DNA of 64,000 nt, taken from assembly GCF_023156505.1 (NCBI RefSeq), contig NZ_JALNMJ010000026.1, positions 1 to 64,000 of the forward strand, given 5' to 3'. Below, in pieces: positions 17,893-27,242 of this stretch (the stretch's first letter is position 1; every line of letters begins with the position of its first letter). The notes beneath the pieces are model-generated. The model was given only the letters and a program-made list of their open reading frames with translations. It ran no database searches and was not told the origin of the DNA. Source of the DNA: Roseibium sediminicola (lineage in GTDB: Bacteria; Pseudomonadota; Alphaproteobacteria; Rhizobiales; Stappiaceae). The position numbers and the translations under genes were made by a program.

Positions 17893-20800
17893 GTGACGAC
17901 TTCTTCTCCGACCACTTTGACAGTTATTGAAAAAGGCCATGCCGAGGGTGCAGACGGCGTGGCAGCCGACCCCGGGCTGTCGGCTGCCGGCTTCCATGCC
18001 GCGCTCACGGTCGCGGTCATCGGGTTCGATGATCCTGACGGTTTGCGCGAGCAGCTGTCCGCCGAGGAACTCTCTTTCCTGTCCGGCCGCCTTGGAACGG
18101 CCTGCGCTGTGGCGGCGTCGGAATTCGGCGGCAAACTGGTGCACCAGACCGGCGGACCGAGGATCCTGGTCTTCGGCGTCCCCACCTTGCATGAACTGGA
18201 CGCGGAACGCGCCGTGCTTGCGGCGCAGAAGGTGCTCCGCACCTTTGGACGCGACGGGTTCGGCCATCCGGTTCGGCTGCGTTGCGGTGTCGCCAGCGGT
18301 GACGGCACCATCGTTCTTGACCAGGGCCCCAACACGGCCCCCTTTGAAATCACCGGCACCGCGACTGACCAGGCGAAACGGCTGGAAAGCGAGGCACCGC
18401 AAGGTGTGCTGCTGATCTCACCGGAAACCCATGCGCTGTTTCGCAGCGACTTCATGGCCCGGAAGGTCCAATTGCAGAACGGCACGGAGACGGTCTTCGA
18501 AGTCTCCCCGGCGGTGTCGCCGATGGCGCGCAATGACAGCCATGAGGCGGACCGTGCGCCCCCACCCTTTACCGGACGCAGCAATGAACTGGGCACACTC
18601 CGGATCTGCTGGGAGGCGGCCAAACAGGGCACGCCTCAGACGATCATGCTTGTCGGTGAGCCCGGCATCGGCAAATCGAGCCTGATCCGGGCCCTCATGA
18701 AGGAGACACAGGCCGATCATCCCCTTGTGTTGAGCTTTTACGGCTCGGTACATCACCGACGCACCCCCTTCTATCCGATCGCACAGGGGCTCTATACGTT
18801 TCTCGGCCTGAAGGGCCTTCAAAGCCCTACGTTGCTTGCCACCGTGATCCAGCAATTGCTGGACGACCTGGGGCTGGACACCCGCCGGCACCGGGCCAAC
18901 TTAAGTGCGATCCTGAAGGGTGGCGGCCTGGACAGCACACCTCTCCAGCTCAACAAAGACGTTGATGCGCCGAACGAAACGCTTGTAGCCTGCCTCGAAA
19001 GGCTGGCGGCGATCCACCCGGTTCTGCTGGTCTATGAAGATGCCCATTGGATGGATATCAGCACACTGGAATCCGTCTGCCTGCTCCAGCAAAAGCTTGG
19101 CAAAAGCCGCCTGATGACCCTTGTCAGCAGACGTCCGGGCAAGACAGCAGTCGATCTGACCGGCGCCGTGAAACTGACCTGCCGCGTCGGCCAGCTGCGC
19201 GAAGACCAGACCCGCAAACTGGCAGGCCTGCTGCGCCCCGAGACCATGAGCGATGCCCATTTCGAACAAATTGTGCAGCGCTCCGACGGCATTCCGCTGT
19301 TCCTGGAAGAGCTGATGAACAATGCGGCCGAGGACGGCGGCACCGATCCCGCCGTGGCCGCCTCAGCGCGCGTGCCTGCCTCTTTGCGTGAAACACTCGC
19401 CGCCAGGCTGTCCCATCTGGGCAAGGCCCGGGATCTGCTGTTGCAGGCAGCGGTGATCGGCAGGGAGTTCGTGGCGCCGCTGTTGCAGGACATCACCGGC
19501 AAGCCCGCCAACCGGCTGAAAGACCATTTGATGACCCTGCAACGCGCCAACCTGATCTACCGGAAAGGTGCTTTCGAGGAAGGTCTGTTCGAGTTCAAGC
19601 ACAGTCTTGTCCAGGAACTGGCCTATCAGTCGCTCGCCCCGCACAAGCGCAAAAGCTGCCACCGGGCCATCGCGGACGCCTTGACGCAAACGCCCGACCG
19701 CTATCCCCCCGTCGCCGTCGAAGTGATCGCCCGGCATTTCGAGCGCGGCGGCGACGTCACCACGGCACTGGACTATCTCGAGCTTGCCGGCATGGATGCG
19801 GTCCGGGTGGCCGCCCACCGGGATGCGGGGCGCTATTTCGGCAAGGCTCTCGAGCTCGCCCAGGAAATCGACGACACCGCTGAACGGGAACGCACTGTCA
19901 GCCGCTTTCTGTTGCTGCTCGGTCCGCAGCTGATCGCCAAACACGGCTTTGCGTCGAATGAGGTGCGCGAGGTTTACTGCAAAGCCAGGTCACTGAGCTC
20001 GATCGAGACCGGGTCGGCGGAAGTGCTGCAGATGCTCTGGGGATTGTGGGGCGCCCATATGGTCAAGGCCGAGGTCGGCTTTGCCAAACAGCTCAGCGAC
20101 GATTTCCTGCGCCACGCCATGATCCGCCAGGACCCGATCGAGGTGACCGCCGGTCACTACATGTCCGGCGTCGGCGCCTTTTATACCGGCGCGCTGGAAG
20201 ACGCCGAAACATCGATGCTGGCCGCGGTCGAGGCGTCGTCCACGGCCGATTTCGAGGAAATGGTCACCCGATACAGCCTGGATCTCGGCATCCTCGCCCG
20301 ATCCTACTTGAGCTGGTGCTATGCGCTTCTGGACCGGCCCGACGCGCTTCGCGACAATTGCCTGTCGCTCGAAACGGCATCCCTCCTGTCCGATCACGCC
20401 TTTTGCCGGGCGTTTTCCAGCTGCTTCATGGCAACGGCCTTCAACTTCGCCGATGATCGCGCCGAAGCCGAACGCCATGCACTCACGGCCATGGACCTGA
20501 GCCGCCAGGAAGGTTTCGCCCAGCAATTGGCCCAGGCCGAAATCAACCTAGGCCGGGCGCGCTCTGTCCCCGGCGATAAATCCGGGCTGCGTCTCATGGA
20601 AGCGGGACTCAAGGCCTATCTTGCGACCGGTGCGGTGCTGGCGCGCCCCTATGCGGAAGCCTGGATTGCCGAAGCCCGCCTTGTGGACGGCGACCCGCAG
20701 ACGGTTCTTGAGATGCTGACAAACGTCCGCCGGTTCACGCTGCGCTCCGGCGAACGCTATTTCGACGCCGAACTCTACCGCCTGACCGCCCGGGCAGCCG

Positions 20801-20919
20801 GCATGACCCGGCCGGACACACATCCGCTGGTGCGGCAGCTTCTCGCCAAAGCGGAACGCCAAGCCCGGCAAACCGGAAGCCGGCTGCATCTTGCCAGAAC
20901 TTCGAAGGCGGGCGGCTGA
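17893..20919 (+). CDS. Large cyclase-like/ATPase/helical-repeat regulator
   Basis: The 1008-residue product has three parts. Residues about 35-205 resemble a class III nucleotide cyclase homology domain (LTVAVIGFDDPDG, VRLRCGVASGDGTIV, ITGTATDQAKRLES), but metal-binding aspartates are not at obvious positions, so it may be a non-catalytic sensor. Residues about 222-480 are an AAA/STAND ATPase with a FTGRSNELGTL start, Walker A GEPGIGKSS (near 255) and Walker B-like HPVLLVYEDAHWMD. The remainder is helical TPR-like repeats. There is no DNA-binding domain. The start is GTG 17893. It is followed, same strand, by the Tgl-like gene 140 bases on, and a functional link is possible. Confidence 0.75.
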   Translation: MTTSSPTTLTVIEKGHAEGADGVAADPGLSAAGFHAALTVAVIGFDDPDGLREQLSAEELSFLSGRLGTACAVAASEFGGKLVHQTGGPRILVFGVPTLHELDAERAVLAAQKVLRTFGRDGFGHPVRLRCGVASGDGTIVLDQGPNTAPFEITGTATDQAKRLESEAPQGVLLISPETHALFRSDFMARKVQLQNGTETVFEVSPAVSPMARNDSHEADRAPPPFTGRSNELGTLRICWEAAKQGTPQTIMLVGEPGIGKSSLIRALMKETQADHPLVLSFYGSVHHRRTPFYPIAQGLYTFLGLKGLQSPTLLATVIQQLLDDLGLDTRRHRANLSAILKGGGLDSTPLQLNKDVDAPNETLVACLERLAAIHPVLLVYEDAHWMDISTLESVCLLQQKLGKSRLMTLVSRRPGKTAVDLTGAVKLTCRVGQLREDQTRKLAGLLRPETMSDAHFEQIVQRSDGIPLFLEELMNNAAEDGGTDPAVAASARVPASLRETLAARLSHLGKARDLLLQAAVIGREFVAPLLQDITGKPANRLKDHLMTLQRANLIYRKGAFEEGLFEFKHSLVQELAYQSLAPHKRKSCHRAIADALTQTPDRYPPVAVEVIARHFERGGDVTTALDYLELAGMDAVRVAAHRDAGRYFGKALELAQEIDDTAERERTVSRFLLLLGPQLIAKHGFASNEVREVYCKARSLSSIETGSAEVLQMLWGLWGAHMVKAEVGFAKQLSDDFLRHAMIRQDPIEVTAGHYMSGVGAFYTGALEDAETSMLAAVEASSTADFEEMVTRYSLDLGILARSYLSWCYALLDRPDALRDNCLSLETASLLSDHAFCRAFSSCFMATAFNFADDRAEAERHALTAMDLSRQEGFAQQLAQAEINLGRARSVPGDKSGLRLMEAGLKAYLATGAVLARPYAEAWIAEARLVDGDPQTVLEMLTNVRRFTLRSGERYFDAELYRLTARAAGMTRPDTHPLVRQLLAKAERQARQTGSRLHLARTSKAGG

Positions 20920-21059
20920 CTACTGCCGCCGCCTCGCGCCCGCCGGTCACGAAATATAAATCAATAGCTGTATATTTTACCAGAACACCCTTTGGGTGAG
21001 TTTTGGTCGTCCGGTGCTCGCAGATCTGCGCGGCGTCCGACAGTTTTTGATGGGGCAAC

Positions 21060-22295
21060 ATGGCAAACGAAGCGCTTTTGGAGCGCGGTCTCCTGATCGG
21101 AGGCGCGCTGATCCGCGACATTGAGCAATTGAAGAAGGACCTGGTCGATCTGGCCGGCAAGGACCAGGAGGACGTCATCCGGGGAGGCCTGGCGGACGAA
21201 ATCATGATCGCCTCCGTGGCCGCGAGCCAGGCGATCAGCTTCCCCTCGCTGCAGCATTTCTGGGAGAACCTGCTCTTCCGCATCGGCGCCATCGCCTCCA
21301 TGACTGCGCTGACTTCCGGCGTCTACGATTGCGACTATTACGATCCGACAGTCGGTCCCGAGCCAAGGCTCGGCACCACCGGCGATAGCCGGGTCTCCGA
21401 GTACTGGGAATTTATCACGCCGGGCGGCACCGACGCCGAGTGGCAACAGGTCACCGGCGCGGACAGTCTTGCCGCCATCAAACCCGAGGAAGGCCACACG
21501 CTGCCATTTCGCGGCGAATGCGCCGGGGCGTTTCAGCTGACCGTCTTCTGGGGACTTCTGAACGGCCTTGGACCAGACCGTTTCAGCCAGATTGCCGGCC
21601 AGTTCGGCACCATGCTGGTCGGTCCCTGGACGGACAATCCCGCCACCGACTTCATGGCCGAAAAAGCCTCCCTGCAGGATCCGCCGATCCCGGGCGACTA
21701 CATGTATTTCAAGAACAAGGACGACTATCTGGAATGGGCGCCGGACGGCTTCTGGCAGGGGCTCAATGCCATGTATATGGGCAAGGACATGCTCGGCACC
21801 CGGCATTATTCCGGCATGGGCGCCAGCTGGTTGAGCGAACAGAACCTGCGCGCGTCGCTGGTCAATGCCTATTACCACGACTGTTATCCGCACACGGTGA
21901 ATTGCCCGCTGGAGGAGGTCCGGTTTACCATCCGACGTCTGCTGCAGGTTCCGACCGGGATAACCAAACACGCCATGCCGCTCCGCTCCGCCCATCCGTC
22001 CAAGGGCTCCGTGCCGACCACCACCACCCTGCTGGCCCAGGGCTATCAGGCGCTCAGCCGGGGCACCTTCGAAAACCCGCGCACCACGGTCGTGGAATGT
22101 GCCGAACTCTTCGGCATCACCGCGCTTGACCTGCATCAGCAGCAGAGTACCGGGCTGGAGAACCCTGACATGCGCTTCGACGCGCCGGGTGCGAGCATCG
22201 TTCTCACCTACCACGACCCGGAAGACGACCGCCGCAACCCGCAGGCCGTGGTCCGGGTGATCGTACGGCTGAGACCGGAGACTTTCGCGTTTTAG
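21060..22295 (+). CDS. Transglutaminase-like protein related to Bacillus Tgl, atypical active site
   Basis: This is a 411-residue protein. Residues 150-260 match the order seen in the spore-coat transglutaminase Tgl: FRGECAGAFQLTVFWGLL with Glu153-Cys154 where Tgl has its Glu115-Cys116, followed by GPDRFSQIAGQFGTMLVGPW and PGDYMYFKNKDDY. Next comes WQGLNAMYMG, corresponding to Tgl's WRGEN...LG. At the second Tgl catalytic Glu (187) this protein has Leu235. The N-terminal 120 residues and the C-terminal 150 have no recognised domain, and the protein is much longer than Tgl (245). No signal peptide is visible. Protein cross-linking or a related Cys-dependent acyl transfer is possible; the fold assignment is from recalled Tgl sequence, not a search. 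Confidence 0.5.
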   Translation: MANEALLERGLLIGGALIRDIEQLKKDLVDLAGKDQEDVIRGGLADEIMIASVAASQAISFPSLQHFWENLLFRIGAIASMTALTSGVYDCDYYDPTVGPEPRLGTTGDSRVSEYWEFITPGGTDAEWQQVTGADSLAAIKPEEGHTLPFRGECAGAFQLTVFWGLLNGLGPDRFSQIAGQFGTMLVGPWTDNPATDFMAEKASLQDPPIPGDYMYFKNKDDYLEWAPDGFWQGLNAMYMGKDMLGTRHYSGMGASWLSEQNLRASLVNAYYHDCYPHTVNCPLEEVRFTIRRLLQVPTGITKHAMPLRSAHPSKGSVPTTTTLLAQGYQALSRGTFENPRTTVVECAELFGITALDLHQQQSTGLENPDMRFDAPGASIVLTYHDPEDDRRNPQAVVRVIVRLRPETFAF

Positions 22296-22412
22296 AGCGC
22301 CTGAGATCCTCGATTTTGGGGCGACAGCATGCCCCTTTGGCGCCACTACCTCTCTCCCAATGGGAGAGATCCCCGGCAAACTTTGGGCGGGTGGTGGCTA
22401 CAAACTCAACAT

Positions 22413-22513
22413 CATCCTGAAGAGCGTCTTGGCGCGCGTCTCGAAGGAGCGGCTGCTTGTCTCAAGACACGTGGCCGATCCTTCGAGACGGGCCTCCGGC
22501 CCTCCTCAGGATG
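22413..22513. repeat. Dispersed palindromic element (CATCCTGA type)
   Basis: The ends are CATCCTGA and TCAGGATG. Inside, GTCTCGAAGGA (22438-22448) pairs perfectly with TCCTTCGAGAC (22479-22489), so the element can form a long cruciform or hairpin. It lies between the convergent Tgl-like and MFS genes, where it may also act as a transcript end. The half-element at 90-123 belongs to the same type. Confidence 0.65.
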
Positions 22514-22529
22514 ACGGTTTTGATGTGGT

Positions 22530-23957
22530 TTAACCGTGCCAAATGCTTGGCCAAGCCCACCGGACAACGGCCAGGGCGAACAGGCCGGCCAGCACGCCGG
22601 CCGGATAGACCAGTGTTGCCTGCGCTGCCTGCCGATAGGCTGCCTCACCTGCTCCGTTCCCCAGCACCTGAAAGAAGATCTGTCCCTGGACGGCAATGCC
22701 AAACGCCATGCCGATTTGCTGGAAGGCCTGGAGCACGCCCGAGCCGGCACCGGCGTCAACACCTGCGACCCGCGACAGAACCAGCTGGAACAGCGCCGGA
22801 ATGCCGGTGCCGACACCGAGCCCGAGACACAGGAGCGGCAACAGCAAAGCCCAGGGTGCCCAGCCGGAGGAGATCAACAGCCAGACTGCCACCAGCGCCC
22901 CGAGGACGAGAAACGTGCTCAGGACAATCCGTTCCGCCAGCCGGCGTGTGCCGAAGCGGCCCGAGAGCGTCGAGGCCAGAATGACGCCGATGGGATGCGG
23001 GGCCAGTGTCAGCCCGGCGGTGAGCGGTGTCAGACCCAGCCCGGATTGCAGAAAGATCGCCATCATGAAAAACAGGCCGGCCATGGCGGAAAAGAAGACC
23101 GCGATGAACAGCACGCCCGCAACGAAAACGGGATCCCGGGTCAGGGTCACCGGCAACAGCTGCGTCCGGCCCCGCCGGACATTTCGTTTTTGCAGGCCAT
23201 GAAACACCACAGCCAGACCCGCACTCAGTCCGATCAACACGAAACACCAGAGCGGCCAGCCGAATTGCCGGCCTTCCACCAGCGGAAACACCAGAGCAAG
23301 AACAGCAAGCGCGAACAGAAAAGTCCCCACCCAGTCCGGGGCCTGGCGCGTGTCGCCCTTGAGCACCGGCAGGTACCGCAGTGCGCCGAGCACGGAAACA
23401 AGCCCGATCGGCAGATTGATCAGGAAGATCGGCCGCCACCCCAGGCCAAAGAGATCGGCGGAGACCAGCACCCCGCCGACCAGCGGCCCGGCCACAGCCC
23501 CAAGCGCGCTGACGGAGCCGAAGAGGCCAATCGCCCGGCCCTTTTCTTCCTCGGAAAAGATCACATGCACAATCGCCAGCACCTGCGGCACCATCATCGC
23601 CGCGCTGAGCCCCTGCACGCCGCGGCTGGCGATCAGCGTCGGGATATCCGGCGCCAGGCCGCAGGCGAGCGAACTCAAGGTAAAGCCGGCAACACCCCAG
23701 CAGAACAGGCGGCCGCGCCCCAGCACATCACCGAACCGGCCGAAGGGCAGCAACCCGGCCGCGAAAGCCAGCACATAGATGACCAGCACCCATTCCAGCT
23801 CGGTGTCGTTGGCGCCAAGATCCGCCCGGATCGCAGGCAGGGCCAGATTGACCACCGAGATGTCGAGGATGCTCATGAACATGGCCAGATAAAGCGCGGC
23901 CAGCGCCGCCCACCGGTTGCCGGCCTCTCCGGCCGCGCCAGCGCGTGCAATTGACAT
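22530..23957 (-). CDS. MFS drug-efflux transporter, DHA2 (14-helix) family
   Basis: This 475-residue inner-membrane proton antiporter has about 14 hydrophobic helices. DHA2 features are visible: ALYLAMFMSILDISVVNLALPAI in helix 1, LLPFGRFGDVLGRGRLF (motif A), VGGVLVSADLFGLGWRPIFL and INLPIG before helix 6, and a long hydrophilic linker, LQKRNVRRGRTQ, in the middle. The substrate is probably a toxic organic compound, not predictable more closely. The start ATG 23957 has GGAG nine bases upstream. It is divergent, across a repeat-containing 544-base gap, from an Rrf2-type regulator that may control it. Confidence 0.88.
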   Translation of the reverse strand: MSIARAGAAGEAGNRWAALAALYLAMFMSILDISVVNLALPAIRADLGANDTELEWVLVIYVLAFAAGLLPFGRFGDVLGRGRLFCWGVAGFTLSSLACGLAPDIPTLIASRGVQGLSAAMMVPQVLAIVHVIFSEEEKGRAIGLFGSVSALGAVAGPLVGGVLVSADLFGLGWRPIFLINLPIGLVSVLGALRYLPVLKGDTRQAPDWVGTFLFALAVLALVFPLVEGRQFGWPLWCFVLIGLSAGLAVVFHGLQKRNVRRGRTQLLPVTLTRDPVFVAGVLFIAVFFSAMAGLFFMMAIFLQSGLGLTPLTAGLTLAPHPIGVILASTLSGRFGTRRLAERIVLSTFLVLGALVAVWLLISSGWAPWALLLPLLCLGLGVGTGIPALFQLVLSRVAGVDAGAGSGVLQAFQQIGMAFGIAVQGQIFFQVLGNGAGEAAYRQAAQATLVYPAGVLAGLFALAVVRWAWPSIWHG

Positions 23958-24208
23958 TTGAAGGCTCCAGAGATTGAGACTGATATTCTTGTGACTTTTT
24001 AAGTTACGAATCTCGACACGTCAATCTCATGTATCTTTATTTGTCATAGCATTTCTGGCTTGCTAATGTTCTCGCCACTGCCTGCCCACTTGGCGCGTGG
24101 CGTCCGCTCTTGCGCGGTTCGAGCACCAGTTGGATTGGAGCGCGCGCGGAGCACTCCGTCCCGCACCAATATGGGGCAATCCGAATGAGAAATACGCGCT
24201 GCACAATT

Positions 24209-24360
24209 CCGGTGTCACCCCGGGCGAGCGAGGCGAGACCCGGGGCCCACTCGTTTCCAGAGCCTCTGGGCAAAGGAACCCAAAGAAGCGCTATGTGCTA
24301 CGACAAGCGGCTTTGCGAGCAGGCCCCGGCTCGCGCTGCGCTTGGCCGGGGTGACACCGG
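24209..24360. repeat. Dispersed palindromic element with 15-bp perfect ends
   Basis: The left end CCGGTGTCACCCCGG and the right end CCGGGGTGACACCGG are exact inverted copies; the element is 152 bases long. It lies in the 544-base gap between the MFS and Rrf2 genes (23958-24501), which otherwise holds nothing I can support. Internal segments resemble the element at 62198-62346. Confidence 0.75.
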
Positions 24361-24501
24361 GAAATACGGCCATGCATTTGGGTTTGACGACTCTGCAGGC
24401 GACATGCGATTGCCTTCGACCAAGGGTTCTGCGCGGAGTGCGGCCAGACTTGACGTTCGATCCGCTCTGAATTGAAGAGCGGTCTAAAGAAGGAGACGCC
24501 C

Positions 24502-24948
24502 ATGCGCGCCGACAGCCGTCTGCCCCGTGTGCTTCATGTTCTGCTGCATCTTGAGCAGATCGACAAACCGGTCACCTCCGACCAGATCGGCGGGATGCTG
24601 AACACCAACCCGTCCCTCGTCCGCCGCACCATGGCGGGACTCCGGGAAGCCGGCTTCGTCGGCGCCACAAAGGGCCATGGCGGCGGCTGGGTGCTGGAAA
24701 AGCCGCTCTCCGAGATCACCCTTGCCGAAGTCTATGCCGCCCTCGGCTCGCCGCAGCTTTTTGCCGTCGGCCAGTCGGGCGACGCGCCGGATTGTCTGCT
24801 GGAACGGGCTGCCAACGCGGCAACGTCACACGCGCTTAACGCGGCGCGGGCAACATTCGAGGCGGAGCTCCGGAAGGTGACGGTGGCGGATATCGTCGCG
24901 CCCCATGCGGAGGAGATCCGGGCGCATCTGGAGAGCCTGCCGGACTAA
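24502..24948 (+). CDS. Rrf2-family transcriptional regulator
   Basis: This is a 148-residue winged-helix protein. The HTH is in VTSDQIGGMLNTNPSLVRRTMAGLREAGFV, and the wing is GATKGHGGGWVLEKPLSEITLAEVYAAL, a typical Rrf2 signature. It has one cysteine (Cys98 in DAPDCLLERA), so it cannot hold the three-Cys Fe-S cluster of IscR/NsrR and is closer to YwnA-type members. AAGGAG lies six bases before ATG 24502. The likely target is itself and the divergent MFS exporter; the signal is unknown. Confidence 0.85.
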   Translation: MRADSRLPRVLHVLLHLEQIDKPVTSDQIGGMLNTNPSLVRRTMAGLREAGFVGATKGHGGGWVLEKPLSEITLAEVYAALGSPQLFAVGQSGDAPDCLLERAANAATSHALNAARATFEAELRKVTVADIVAPHAEEIRAHLESLPD

Positions 24949-24989
24949 TCGAAATTGTCTGACTTTGCGCCCTTGCCCTGCTCCGCAAG

Positions 24990-25000
24990 ATTGTATACAA
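24990..25000. promoter_or_regulatory. ATTGTATACAA site upstream of dimeric icd
   Basis: TTGTATACAA (24991-25000) is a perfect 10-base palindrome, about 90 bases before the icd start codon. The nonamer ATTGTATAC is shared with the region upstream of the monomeric isocitrate dehydrogenase (5134-5142). A GntR-type regulator would fit the half-site shape, but this is speculative. Confidence 0.35.
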
Positions 25001-25088
25001 GCGCACACAATAGAAATCCGGTACAACTCTGTCCCGTGACTTCCCTTCGCCCGATCCCGTTTTCATAACACCGCGAGGCCGCGTTTCC

Positions 25089-26309
25089 ATGGCAAAGATC
25101 AAAGTCGACAATCCCGTCGTTGAACTCGACGGCGACGAGATGACCCGCATCATCTGGGCCTTCATCAAGGACAAGCTGATCCATCCCTATCTCGACATCG
25201 ACCTGCACTATTACGATCTGTCGATCCAGAAGCGCGACGAGACCGACGACCAGATCACGGTCGACGCGGCCAACGCGATCAAGGAACATGGCGTCGGCAT
25301 CAAATGCGCCACCATTACCCCGGACGAGGCCCGGGTCGAGGAATTCGGTCTGAAGCGCATGTACCGCTCGCCGAACGGCACGATCCGCAACATTCTCGGC
25401 GGTGTGATCTTCCGCGAGCCGATCATCATGCAGAACGTGCCGCGCCTGGTGCCGGGCTGGACCCAGCCGATCATTGTCGGCCGCCACGCCTTCGGCGACC
25501 AGTACCGTGCCACCGACTTCCGCTTTTCGGGCAAGGGCAAGCTGACCATCACCTTTACCGGCGAGGATGGCGAAGTGATCGAGAAGGAAGTCTACGACGC
25601 CCCGTCCGCCGGCGTCGCCATGGCCATGTACAATCTCGACGACAGTATCCGCGACTTCGCCCGGGCCTCATTGAACTATGCCCTGCAGCGCAAGGTGCCC
25701 TGTTACCTCTCCACCAAGAACACCATCCTGAAAGCCTATGACGGCCGCTTCAAGGACATCTTCCAGGAGATCTTCGAGGCCGAGTTCAAGGACCAATATG
25801 CCGAGGCCGGCATCTGGTACGAGCACCGGCTGATCGACGACATGGTCGCCTCCGCCCTGAAATGGTCCGGCGGCTATGTCTGGGCCTGCAAGAACTATGA
25901 TGGCGACGTCCAGTCCGACACGGTCGCCCAGGGCTTCGGCTCGCTCGGCCTGATGACCTCCGTGCTGATGACACCGGACGGCAAGACGGTGGAAGCGGAA
26001 GCGGCCCACGGCACCGTGACCCGCCACTACCGCCAGCACCAGGCGGGCGAAAGCACCTCGACCAACTCGATCGCCTCGATCTTTGCCTGGACAAGAGGCC
26101 TGGCCCACCGGGCCAAGCTCGACGGCAACGATCAGCTGGCGAGCTTTGCCAAGACGCTGGAAGGCGTCTGCATCAAGACGGTGGAATCCGGCTACATGAC
26201 CAAGGATCTGGCTCTGCTGGTCGGCCCGGACCAGGGCTGGCTGACCACCACCGGTTTCCTCGACAAGATCGACGAGAACCTTCAAAAGGCGATGGCGGCG
26301 CAGCAGTAA
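25089..26309 (+). CDS. icd: NADP-dependent isocitrate dehydrogenase, dimeric (eukaryote-like)
   Basis: The 406-residue product oxidatively decarboxylates isocitrate to 2-oxoglutarate and NADPH. Diagnostic segments are [22 protein letters not shown] at the N-terminus, [28 protein letters not shown] with the substrate-binding Ser-Pro-Asn-Gly, [16 protein letters not shown], and [17 protein letters not shown] for NADP specificity. This is the subfamily usual in Rhizobiales, distinct in fold detail from the monomeric enzyme at 5221. A strong terminator follows. Confidence 0.95.
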   Translation: MAKIKVDNPVVELDGDEMTRIIWAFIKDKLIHPYLDIDLHYYDLSIQKRDETDDQITVDAANAIKEHGVGIKCATITPDEARVEEFGLKRMYRSPNGTIRNILGGVIFREPIIMQNVPRLVPGWTQPIIVGRHAFGDQYRATDFRFSGKGKLTITFTGEDGEVIEKEVYDAPSAGVAMAMYNLDDSIRDFARASLNYALQRKVPCYLSTKNTILKAYDGRFKDIFQEIFEAEFKDQYAEAGIWYEHRLIDDMVASALKWSGGYVWACKNYDGDVQSDTVAQGFGSLGLMTSVLMTPDGKTVEAEAAHGTVTRHYRQHQAGESTSTNSIASIFAWTRGLAHRAKLDGNDQLASFAKTLEGVCIKTVESGYMTKDLALLVGPDQGWLTTTGFLDKIDENLQKAMAAQQ

Positions 26310-26334
26310 GGCTGCGATGGTTTTCGAAAGTTTC

Positions 26335-26367
26335 AGCGCCCCGGGAAACACTCCGGGGCGCTTTTTT
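26335..26367 (+). terminator. Strong intrinsic terminator after icd
   Basis: AGCGCCCCGG pairs perfectly with CCGGGGCGCT across an 8-base loop and runs into TTTTTT. Confidence 0.88.
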
Positions 26368-26412
26368 GAGCCTGACTGACCCGCAGACCCAGACCTTATG
26401 CTGTCCACCGGT

Positions 26413-26527
26413 TGTCATCCCGGGCGGAGCGCAGCGAAGACCCGGGACCCAGGACTCCCGGGCAAATGCAGTGTGCAAAGCGGTCGCCAATGAAGGTTCC
26501 TAGGTCTCCGCTTTCGCAGAGATGACA
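26413..26527. repeat. Dispersed palindromic element
   Basis: It begins TGTCATCCCGGGC and ends with CGCAGAGATGACA, with internal GACCCGGGACCCAGGACTCC and, on the right, TAGGTCTCCGCT, as in other copies. It occupies most of the 318-base gap between icd and the ABC operon. Confidence 0.6.
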
Positions 26528-26627
26528 GGGAGGTGTGACTTCGTACCTTCCCAATCAAAACCAACGGTCCCCGATTGTCCCGTCCCTTCCTCCGCGCTAG
26601 GCTCGACCCGCCAGGGCCGGAAGGAGC

Positions 26628-27242
26628 ATGGGCGTGCTGGAGATCCGCAAACTGACAACACCCCTGATCGGCCCGATCGATCTGATGCTGGAACCGGGCA
26701 CCTGCTCCGCCATTTCGGGCGCGTCCGGCGCCGGCAAGTCGCTGTTCCTGCGCGCAATTGCCGATCTTGACGACAACAGCGGACAAATCTCTCTTGGCGG
26801 CACGGTGCGCTCGGAAATGCCGGCTCCGGACTGGCGCAGGAAGGTTGCCTATATCCCCGCGGAAAGCGGCTGGTGGGCGGAGCGGGTCGCGGACCACTTC
26901 GACCAGACAACCGGGCTCGGCACGCTGCTGGACGCCGTCGGCCTTGCAGACGCCCTGTCCTGGGAGGTCTCGCGCCTGTCGACCGGCGAACGCCAACGCC
27001 TCGCACTTGTCCGCGCACTGCAGACCGATCCGAAAGTGCTGCTCCTCGATGAGCCGACATCCGCCCTCGATCCGCCTTCGGTCGAACGGGTTGAAGCGCT
27101 GTTGAAGGAACGGCTCGCTTCAGGCAGTGCCCTGTTGCTGGTGACCCATGATCCCGGTCAACCAAAGCGTTTCGCAGCCCGCCGCTATCACATGGCCTCA
27201 GGAAAGCTGTCTCCGCTCGACCAGCCGGAGAAGGCCTCGTGA
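26628..27242 (+). CDS. fetA: ABC transporter ATP-binding protein, FetA-like
   Basis: The 204-residue ATPase has Walker A SGASGAGKSLFLRA, Q-loop region KVAYIPAESGWWAE, signature RLSTGERQRLALVRAL, Walker B VLLLDEPTSALDPPS and an H-loop LLVTHDPGQ. The short length and the partner permease downstream fit the FetA (YbbL) subunit of the FetAB exporter, reported in E. coli to export iron and raise oxidative-stress resistance. Its stop overlaps the GTG start of fetB (GTGA), indicating translational coupling. Confidence 0.82.
   Translation: MGVLEIRKLTTPLIGPIDLMLEPGTCSAISGASGAGKSLFLRAIADLDDNSGQISLGGTVRSEMPAPDWRRKVAYIPAESGWWAERVADHFDQTTGLGTLLDAVGLADALSWEVSRLSTGERQRLALVRALQTDPKVLLLDEPTSALDPPSVERVEALLKERLASGSALLLVTHDPGQPKRFAARRYHMASGKLSPLDQPEKAS

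Noticed and set aside
20961-22379. 472-codon open frame antisense to the Tgl-like gene
   Set aside because: The sense strand has a conserved active-site block and plausible start; the antisense product is Gly/Arg/His-rich and motif-free.
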